Assembly: GCA_021804455.1 (NCBI GenBank)
Contig: JAJZHT010000003.1
Location: 9,389-19,809 of the forward strand
DNA: 10,421 nucleotides
Direction: 5' to 3'
Origin: Pseudomonadota bacterium
GTDB taxonomy: Bacteria > Pseudomonadota > Alphaproteobacteria > Paracaedibacterales > CAIULA01
The notes beneath the pieces are model-generated. The model was not told where the DNA came from. It ran no database searches and saw only the letters and a program-made list of their open reading frames with translations. This document shows, in pieces, positions 5,619 through 10,421 of the stretch. The translations under genes and the position numbers were made by a program. Numbering within the stretch: the stretch's first letter is position 1; every line of letters starts with the position of its first letter.

Positions 5619-6610
5619 TAGTTATAGATTTCTCCCATTTTAAAAGGCGGAAGCAGAAAAGATTTATGGTGAATATAACACAAAGATAGTAAGCAAGAAG
5701 CCTTTCGGGAAATAAGATTATCTTCAGCCCTGCTGGTAAGCACAATAGGGATTTTGGCGCCTAAGACAATACCTATTCCTTGAATATTGGATAAAAACCG
5801 CATCTGCTTGTATAAGATATTTCCAGCCTCAATATTAGGCACAACCAAGATATCAGCATCGCCTGCAACCTCAGAGTTGATGGATTTCAGTTCCGCGGCT
5901 TTTTTAGAAATAGCATTATCAAAGGCAAGAGGACCATCTAAGACTCCTCCTCTGATTTGGCCTCTTTCCGCCATCTTGCATAAAGCTGTGGCATCAAGAG
6001 TTGAAGGTAATTTTTGGGTTACAGTCTCAACAGCGGACAAAATAGCCACCTTAGGAACCTGTCCAGAATGAACGCAACGAAATAGATCGATGGCATTTTG
6101 AATGATATCTTTTTTAGCCAACAGATCAGGATCGATATTGATAGCCACATCTGTTAAAAATAAAGGTTTATGGTATTGGGGGGCAAACAAAACGAAAACA
6201 TGGCTCATTCTACGTTCAGTATGTAAAGTTGGCTTTGCGATAACAGCCTGCATCAATTCATCTGTATGCAAATTCCCTTTAATAATCATATCAACAGCAC
6301 TTTGTTCTGCTAAATCGGCGGCTATTTCAGCCGATTGGTGGCTGTGGGATGTTGAAATAATTTGATAAGAATCAAGGGGGATGGATGATTCTTCAGCAGC
6401 TTTTCTGATTTTTTCTTGAGGACCAATGAAAATGGGATTGATAATACCATCAAGAGCAGCTTCATGAGCAGCCTCTAAAGAGAGTTGATCGACTGCATGG
6501 ACAAGCGCAGTTTTAATTGCGGGTAAACCTTTAGTTGTATTAATAAAATGGTTGTAATATTTAGCTGTTGTGTTTTCGATAACTTCGATTTGAGGTAAGT
6601 CTGTTGGTTC
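5618..6610 (-). CDS. phosphate acetyl/acyltransferase (Pta) half of a bifunctional hydratase-Pta gene, cut off by an in-frame TAG
   Basis: Family members transfer the acyl group of acyl-CoA to phosphate. The frame is open from the codon after the TAG at 6611-6613 to the stop at 5618-5620, 330 sense codons. It reads as a continuous Pta domain: KTALVHAVDQLSLEAAHEAA, GIINPIFIGPQEKI, STSHSHQSAE, then MIIKGNLHTDELM, ERRMSHVF, ILSAVETV, STLDATALCKMAERG, GPLAFDNAIS, ADILVVPNIEAGN and PIVLTSRAED. No ATG, GTG or TTG occurs in frame until 6287-6289, 107 codons in; starting there would give 223 residues and lose the N-terminal third of the domain. Alphaproteobacterial homologues are single proteins of about 470 residues with an N-terminal MaoC domain, and this frame is collinear with that layout. 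The gene is therefore a recent nonsense mutant, a read-through gene, or a split gene with a rare start codon. Confidence 0.85.
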   Translation of the reverse strand, partial: EPTDLPQIEVIENTTAKYYNHFINTTKGLPAIKTALVHAVDQLSLEAAHEAALDGIINPIFIGPQEKIRKAAEESSIPLDSYQIISTSHSHQSAEIAADLAEQSAVDMIIKGNLHTDELMQAVIAKPTLHTERRMSHVFVLFAPQYHKPLFLTDVAINIDPDLLAKKDIIQNAIDLFRCVHSGQVPKVAILSAVETVTQKLPSTLDATALCKMAERGQIRGGVLDGPLAFDNAISKKAAELKSINSEVAGDADILVVPNIEAGNILYKQMRFLSNIQGIGIVLGAKIPIVLTSRAEDNLISRKASCLLSLCYIHHKSFLLPPFKMGEIYN

Positions 6611-7051
6611 CTAGGAAATTTTTTGGGTGGGAACAATCACAAGGGCTTCTCCTGTCATCACTTCTTGGCCCAGTTGATTGATGCAGGTACAAGAAAGTCT
6701 GGCGCGATTTCCAACCTCTATTTTTTCTTTAACCGTAACAGTGATGCTAACTTTATCATCCACCCCTATGGGCTTTAAAAATTTTAATGTTTGCTCTAGA
6801 TAAATGGTTCCAGGACCGGGCAGGATCGTACCCAAAATAGTGGAAATAAGTGTTCCGCCCCACATTCCATGACCTACAATTTTTTTAAAAATATCTTTCT
6901 TGGCGAAGCTTTCATCAAGATGAGCAGGGTTAATATCGCCTGTTACAACGGCAAATATCTCAATATCCTGTTTTGTCAAAGTTTTTGTAATTGTGGCAGA
7001 ATCACCAACTTTTAGTTCATCAAAGACTTTGTTTTGAAGGGGTGTTGGCAT
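6611..7051 (-). CDS. MaoC-like (R)-specific enoyl-CoA hydratase; N-terminal half of the hydratase-Pta gene
   Basis: The 146-residue hot-dog-fold domain hydrates enoyl-CoA to (R)-3-hydroxyacyl-CoA or the reverse. The hydratase motif GDINPAHLDESFA carries the catalytic Asp39 and His44, followed by IVGHGMWGG and the substrate-side PGPGTIYLEQTLKFLKPI. The end (EVMTGEALVIVPTQKIS) is where the bifunctional family has its linker, and the stop TAG at 6611-6613 is in frame with the Pta domain that follows. The start at 7049-7051 has no strong Shine-Dalgarno sequence. A TATAAT on the minus strand (7069-7074) lies about 18 bases upstream, without a clear -35 box. As a free-standing protein it would resemble PhaJ-type hydratases and could still be active. 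Confidence 0.88.
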   Translation of the reverse strand: MPTPLQNKVFDELKVGDSATITKTLTKQDIEIFAVVTGDINPAHLDESFAKKDIFKKIVGHGMWGGTLISTILGTILPGPGTIYLEQTLKFLKPIGVDDKVSITVTVKEKIEVGNRARLSCTCINQLGQEVMTGEALVIVPTQKIS

Positions 7052-7153
7052 AAAAGAAAAAACCTAGAATTATATAATTAAATTTAAAATTATTTTTTCT
7101 TTAAATCAATTTTAATAACCGCTTCGTACACTTTTGTAAAAAAATTGTTTGAT

Positions 7154-7175
7154 AGAGTATTTTTAACTCTTTTTT
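7154..7175 (+). terminator. weak terminator-like hairpin
   Basis: AGAGT (7154-7158) pairs with ACTCT (7166-7170) across a seven-base loop, and the Ts continue to 7175. The five-base-pair stem is weak, and no plus-strand gene is known upstream, so its role is uncertain. Confidence 0.25.
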
Positions 7176-7292
7176 AGGGATTTGTAGGGTAAGATATTTT
7201 CAGGTGGTAAGCCACACCCAAACGAAGTTGGGTGCGCAACCCTGTTTTAAGATGTTTCTTTGATGAAAGATCTTAAACGTGCCCTGGATGAG

Positions 7293-7316
7293 GATCTTAA
7301 AAGCGCTTTTAAGATC
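7293..7316. repeat. perfect 24-base palindrome
   Basis: GATCTTAAAAGC (7293-7304) is followed with no spacer by its exact reverse complement (7305-7316). The first nine bases, GATCTTAAA, also occur at 7269-7277, and the inverse TTTAAGAT near 7247, so the motif recurs three times in 70 bases in both orientations. It could be a protein-binding site or a cruciform/hairpin element. Confidence 0.9.
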
Positions 7317-7583
7317 ATACCGGAATGAGAGAAAGGAGGGTATCCTTTTGATCAGAACTGCCCTTATAAAGGGGCAGGGGGAAGGTTGTGTTGAGGAGGT
7401 GCGTGGGGCGGGAACGCACAGGGGACCCGATGATGGGCGGGCCCCGCAAAGGTAACCCTTGGGCCTGATACACATCGGTCTAATAAAGATACTAAGTGAT
7501 TTTCATAGAAATAGGGAAACCCCCCTAGAAACCCCATTGTTTAGGGTTAAGTCGGGTGGGCTTCGCTCTGAAATTTATACAAT

Positions 7584-8984
7584 TTAGCTGTACATACTTT
7601 CCCAAGGTTCTTTTGTAACGTCCTTTAGACTGTCCTTAAAAACTTTTTCAATCATAGAACCATCAATTGTAACAGTTTTTCCTTTATACGTTTCAGTATC
7701 AGAAAGAATAGGCTGTATAATACGATCTACAATGGTGTAAATACCTCGAACACCCGTTCCTAGATTAAACGATTTTTCAACAATCGCCGGATAACAACTT
7801 TCATCAAATTGTAACTGAATTTTATAGCCTAATTTCAGTAAAATTTTATTTTGTTGAAGAGGAGAGATAATGGGTGAGTTCAAAATTTGTAAGATTTTTT
7901 CTTTTGTAAGGGGACTCAAAAAAATCATTTCGCCAAAACGGCCCAAAAGTTCTGGTTTAAAACCAATATTAATGAAATCGCTTATGGTATGGGGACCTTT
8001 TTTAGGGGGGAGTTCGGAAAAGGATCCTCCCCCAATAAATAAAATATTTTGCGTATTTACAGTATACATCTTTTCGTCGCCGAGGTTTTTAACGCGAACA
8101 ATAACCTCTTTTCCTTCCATCAGTTTTAAAAGTTCTGATTGAACATCACTTCCTCCGATATCTCGGTAACTGCTGGTTGTTTTGGCGGCAACTTTGTCGA
8201 TTTCATCCAAAAAGACTATCCCTTTTTCAGCGTCTCCAACGCGGTAACAACATGATTTTAACAATCCATGAATTACCGAGTCTGCGCTGTCACCCATATA
8301 ACCGGTTCGTGAAAAAGTACTAACATCTCCTGTAAAAAAAGGGCGGTTTAAAAGTTTGGCTAGATGCTGAACGCTGGCTGTTTTACCACTGCCTGTTGGG
8401 CCCACCAGTAAAAGATTCATTTTTTTGATGGGGGCGATATTGAGGCCTGTTTTTTGAATAAGTTGATTGATGCGCAGACTTTGATAATGACGATCAACAT
8501 AAACTGCTAGGGCTTCCATCGCCTCTGGCTCACCGACAATTCTTTGGTTAAGATAATCTTGAATCACTTGGGGTGAAGGGGAAAAAATTTCGCTACCTTC
8601 TTCTTGCTCTTTTGGAACGGAAGATGTCGTCAATAATAAATTTTCATCTTGATTGGGAACAAGCCAACTTTTTATAAGATCCGTAATCTGCTCGACCTTC
8701 TCAAGAGATATTTCTCCTTCGGAGCGCGCGTTAAGTACTTGTTCAAAGAAAACAGGTAGAGTAAGGTCTGCTTCGTATTGTTTGACAAAGCCTTTGACAC
8801 AAGACTTAAGTTCGTTATCATCGGATATTTTTTGAATTTTCTCAAAGAGTTGACGATAAGCTTTCATCCCGTAAGATGGCAAAGGCAAAAGGGAGTCTTG
8901 GCCCTCGCTCGCAAAGACCAAAGGACTTAATACCAACCCCTTAAGAAATAAAAATAAAAAAGCATTCCTGATACAGATTATCAT
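7584..8984 (-). CDS. ClpX-like AAA+ ATPase with N-terminal signal peptide
   Basis: The 466 residues contain a ClpX-type AAA+ core. The box IVGEPEAMEALAVYVDRHY (from residue 149) resembles ClpX VIGQ...AVYNHY. The Walker A is GPTGSGKT (195-202), the pore-loop-1 motif GYMG (228-231), and the Walker B IVFLDEIDK (256-264). VQSELLKLMEG and the sensor FIGGGSF (317-323) follow, then the arginine finger in PELLGR (Arg349) and sensor 2 GTGVRG (Arg413). Three things differ from ClpX. There is no Cys4 zinc domain. Instead residues 1-25 form a signal peptide (basic Arg6, hydrophobic core, VFA cleavage site) and a helical region of about 120 residues precedes the core. The segment between FIGGGSF and PELLGR is about 20 residues where ClpX has about 50, so the IGF loop that docks ClpP is missing. 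AGGAG 7 bases before the ATG is a good ribosome site. It probably unfolds or remodels proteins without ClpP, outside the cytosol or in a host; the place of action is inferred. Confidence 0.88.
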   Translation of the reverse strand: MIICIRNAFLFLFLKGLVLSPLVFASEGQDSLLPLPSYGMKAYRQLFEKIQKISDDNELKSCVKGFVKQYEADLTLPVFFEQVLNARSEGEISLEKVEQITDLIKSWLVPNQDENLLLTTSSVPKEQEEGSEIFSPSPQVIQDYLNQRIVGEPEAMEALAVYVDRHYQSLRINQLIQKTGLNIAPIKKMNLLLVGPTGSGKTASVQHLAKLLNRPFFTGDVSTFSRTGYMGDSADSVIHGLLKSCCYRVGDAEKGIVFLDEIDKVAAKTTSSYRDIGGSDVQSELLKLMEGKEVIVRVKNLGDEKMYTVNTQNILFIGGGSFSELPPKKGPHTISDFINIGFKPELLGRFGEMIFLSPLTKEKILQILNSPIISPLQQNKILLKLGYKIQLQFDESCYPAIVEKSFNLGTGVRGIYTIVDRIIQPILSDTETYKGKTVTIDGSMIEKVFKDSLKDVTKEPWESMYS

Positions 8985-9081
8985 GATTGGACTCCTTTAA
9001 GTGAAACGATAAGCCCCAATTGACTATCCTTTGATCAGATAGGGACAAAAAGTTTACAGAAAATTAAAGGAGGTTAAAAAA

Positions 9082-9159
9082 TGGGGCGAGTGACCGGTCT
9101 CGAACCGGCGACCTCCAGAGCCACAATCTGGCGCTCTAACCAACTGAGCTACACCCGCC
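9082..9159 (-). tRNA. tRNA-His(GTG)
   Basis: The minus strand folds into a cloverleaf. The extra G-1 (9159) faces C73 (9085), as is specific for tRNA-His. Acceptor GCGGGTG pairs with CACTCGC, the D arm is GCTC/GAGC, the anticodon stem CCAGA/TCTGG has loop TTGTGGC with anticodon GTG (9122-9124), and the T arm is GCCGG-TTCGAGA-CCGGT. CCA is encoded at 9082-9084. The ClpX-like gene begins 97 bases downstream on the same strand and may be read from the same promoter. Confidence 0.97.
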
Positions 9160-9178
9160 ATGGAATGATATAATTGGT

Positions 9179-9206
9179 TTTATAATGGAATCCTCTGAAA
9201 GGTCAA
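9179..9206 (-). promoter_or_regulatory. promoter of tRNA-His
   Basis: On the minus strand, TTGACC (9201-9206) is followed by 16 bases and TATAAA (9179-9184). Each box matches the sigma-70 consensus at five of six positions. Transcription would start near 9172, about 13 bases before the tRNA. Confidence 0.65.
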
Positions 9207-9351
9207 TCACTTCCTTGTTACCAGGATCTGATTTTTTAATGAAATACTAAGGTAAGTTCGTGGAGGATAAGGCTTTTTCTTATCAAAGAGATGATTTTCT
9301 TTTTAGGTTAAATTATTTCAAAAGTTTATTTCTTCCGTGCTTTTTAAAATT

Positions 9352-9379
9352 TAATCATGTAAATAAAGAAACATGATTA
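9352..9379 (+). promoter_or_regulatory. inverted repeat enclosing the rmuC start codon
   Basis: TAATCATGT (9352-9360) and ACATGATTA (9371-9379) are perfect 9-base reverse complements separated by AAATAAAGAA. The rmuC ATG (9373-9375) lies inside the right arm and the only ribosome-site-like purines lie in the loop. In RNA this hairpin would mask the start codon; in DNA it could be an operator. Confidence 0.5.
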
Positions 9380-10421
9380 TGGTTTATTTCTTGGCTGCTG
9401 GCGTTGTTGTTGGTTTTGGTGCCTTGTGGGCGGTTTATCGGCTTTATTGCTGGGGAGAAAGTCATCGACAGCACGTGGTTGAGTTAACTTTGAATAACAC
9501 ACGTCTCGAGGCTGCTTTACAACAAGAGCGAAGCCAATCTTTAATCCGGATTGAAGCTTTACAACAAACTCAAAAACAGCTTAATGAAACGTTTCAAAAT
9601 TTGTCGAATCAGGCTTTGCTGAACAACAATCAAACTTTTCTTTCCTTGGCACAATCCAGTTTTGAAAAATTTTTTGCTCAATCCAAGGCTGATCTAGAAA
9701 ATAATCAGCAGAATTTTGTACAGCTTATTCAACCGGTTCAAAAAAGCTTGGAACAAGTGGATCAAAAAATTGGTCTTTTGGAAAAACAACGGATCGATGC
9801 TTACAGTGATCTTCGTCGTCAAATCACAGATTTATTGACAACGCAAAAGGATTTACGGGCAGAAACAGCGAATCTTATCAAGGCATTACGAACTCCTCAC
9901 ACACGGGGGCAATGGGGTGAGATCCAGTTACGTCGGGTGGTTGAAATGGCTGGGATGCTGCCTCATTGTGATTTTTTGGAACAAGCTCGTACAGAAGAAG
10001 GTCGCCTGCGTCCTGATATGGTCATCAATTTGCCTGGCGGCAAAAGGATTGTGGTGGATGCTAAAACCCCTTTGTCCGCTTATTTAGAAGCCATTGAGGC
10101 ACAAGATGAACAGCAGCGTCGTCTTCATTTAGAAGATCATGCACGTCAGGTGCGCACGCATATTCGTTCCTTAAGCCAAAAGGCCTATTGGGAACAGTTT
10201 CAGCCAGCCCCTGATTTTGTGATTTTGTTCTTGCCAGGCGAGGCTTTTTTTAGCAGTGCTTTGGAAAAGGACCCCTCTTTGATTGAATTTGGCGTCAAAG
10301 AACGTGTTATTCTGGCTACTCCTACAACTTTGATTGCTGTTTTAAGAGCTGTCGCCTTTGGCTGGCGTCAGGAAAATATCGCCGAAAATGCTCGCCTGAT
10401 CAGCGATCTGGGTCGCGAGAT
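9373..10421 (+). CDS. rmuC: DNA recombination protein RmuC (C-terminus beyond the window)
   Basis: RmuC proteins are membrane-anchored, nuclease-like proteins that limit recombination between inverted repeats. The 349 codons present show the family plan. One N-terminal membrane helix (about residues 2-24, [19 protein letters not shown]) is followed by a long Gln/Leu-rich coiled coil (about 35-175). The conserved core then begins with [20 protein letters not shown] and includes the PD-(D/E)xK-type nuclease motif around [11 protein letters not shown] and VVDAK (Asp215, Asp229, Lys231). [26 protein letters not shown] and [21 protein letters not shown] follow. The ATG at 9373 is preferred, with one at 9379 two codons later; neither has a real Shine-Dalgarno sequence. 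The missing end should be roughly 30-100 residues, judged from the family. Confidence 0.94.
   Translation, partial: MIMVYFLAAGVVVGFGALWAVYRLYCWGESHRQHVVELTLNNTRLEAALQQERSQSLIRIEALQQTQKQLNETFQNLSNQALLNNNQTFLSLAQSSFEKFFAQSKADLENNQQNFVQLIQPVQKSLEQVDQKIGLLEKQRIDAYSDLRRQITDLLTTQKDLRAETANLIKALRTPHTRGQWGEIQLRRVVEMAGMLPHCDFLEQARTEEGRLRPDMVINLPGGKRIVVDAKTPLSAYLEAIEAQDEQQRRLHLEDHARQVRTHIRSLSQKAYWEQFQPAPDFVILFLPGEAFFSSALEKDPSLIEFGVKERVILATPTTLIAVLRAVAFGWRQENIAENARLISDLGRE

Larger units (their letters stand above)
7052..7583. other. 532-base gene-free region with dense hairpins and a GC-rich block; candidate structured RNA or mobile remnant
   Basis: No convincing gene is present; the one long frame on the minus strand (7200-7475) reads as low-quality Cys/Pro-rich sequence. 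Between about 7200 and 7480 the plus strand has successive hairpins: CACCCAA/TTGGGTG (7215-7234); TTTAAGAT/ATCTTAAA (around 7247-7277); a perfect 24-base palindrome (7293-7316); CTGCCC/GGGCAG (7358-7377, loop ATAA after two more pairs); GTGCGT/ACGCAC (7399-7419); and GGGGC/GCCCC (7405-7445, competing). Bases 7371-7450 are 56 of 80 G+C by count, far above the surroundings. Such islands in AT-rich genomes often mark structured RNAs. I could not match it to RNase P, 4.5S, tmRNA or 6S RNA. Confidence 0.5.

Noticed and set aside
5618..6289. Pta as a normal 223-residue gene starting at the ATG at 6289
   Set aside because: The 107 codons before it, in frame, encode the expected N-terminal third of the Pta domain, so this ATG is internal.
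6611..6613. TAG decoded as pyrrolysine or as a generally reassigned codon
   Set aside because: TAG is the terminal stop of fabI, ackA and the SlyB-like gene in this window, with neighbouring genes starting right after, and nothing here suggests a pyrrolysine system.
7200..7475. Minus-strand reading frame of 91 codons
   Set aside because: Pro/Ser/Cys-rich sequence caused by the GC-rich hairpin block; no homology recognised and no ribosome site.
7395..7495. TPP riboswitch, suggested by ACCCTTGGGCCTGAT and a following TAATA
   Set aside because: The CTGAGA core is missing, the 3' part does not fit, and no plus-strand gene follows.
7870..8835. Plus-strand reading frames opposite the ClpX-like gene (7870-8142 and 8653-8835)
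   Set aside because: Shadows of a complete AAA+ gene with conserved motifs on the other strand.
7584..8984. IGF tripeptide at residues 340-342 of the ClpX-like protein as a ClpP-docking loop
   Set aside because: It aligns with IKFGLIPEFIGR of ClpX just before the arginine finger, not with the docking loop, which falls in the shortened segment.

Overview
The window comes from an AT-rich bacterial chromosome, most likely an alphaproteobacterium and probably an intracellular or host-associated one of the Holosporales/Rickettsiales kind. The clues are a Ti-plasmid-like relaxase/traC/traD layout, a 17-kDa-antigen/SlyB-like lipoprotein, and the alphaproteobacterial gene set hydratase-Pta / ackA / fabI. 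The lineage is inferred from gene content only; no marker in the window fixes it.

Positions 1-1724 look like the right end of an integrated conjugative or mobilizable element. The start of a MobA/MobL (TraA-type) relaxase runs leftwards off the edge. A divergent traC-traD pair runs rightwards. The 227 bases between them carry hairpins and a nic-like sequence expected of an oriT. A small predicted secreted protein follows. The element appears to end at a 3' half of a tRNA-Thr gene (1675-1724) that has no 5' half, the usual scar of integration into a tRNA gene.

Positions 1725-3640 look like core chromosome on the plus strand: tRNA-Asp, tadA starting only 10 bases after the tRNA CCA, a SlyB-like lipoprotein with a clear terminator, and an orphan 126-residue protein behind a good promoter.

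Positions 3712-7051 form a minus-strand operon in the order MaoC-like hydratase, phosphate acyl/acetyltransferase, acetate kinase, enoyl-ACP reductase. In many alphaproteobacteria the first two are one bifunctional protein. Here the same reading frame runs through both domains but contains one TAG between them, and no ATG, GTG or TTG lies in frame before the well conserved core of the Pta domain.

Positions 7052-7583 contain no convincing gene. They hold a hairpin-rich stretch with a perfect 24-base palindrome and a block of about 70% G+C, which could be an undescribed structured RNA or a mobile-element remnant.

Positions 7584-8984 (minus) encode a ClpX-like AAA+ ATPase that begins with a signal peptide and lacks both the ClpX zinc-binding domain and the ClpP-docking loop region. 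This is the most unusual gene of the window. Upstream of it, on the same strand, is tRNA-His. Finally rmuC starts on the plus strand and runs off the right edge; its start codon lies in the arm of a 9-base inverted repeat.
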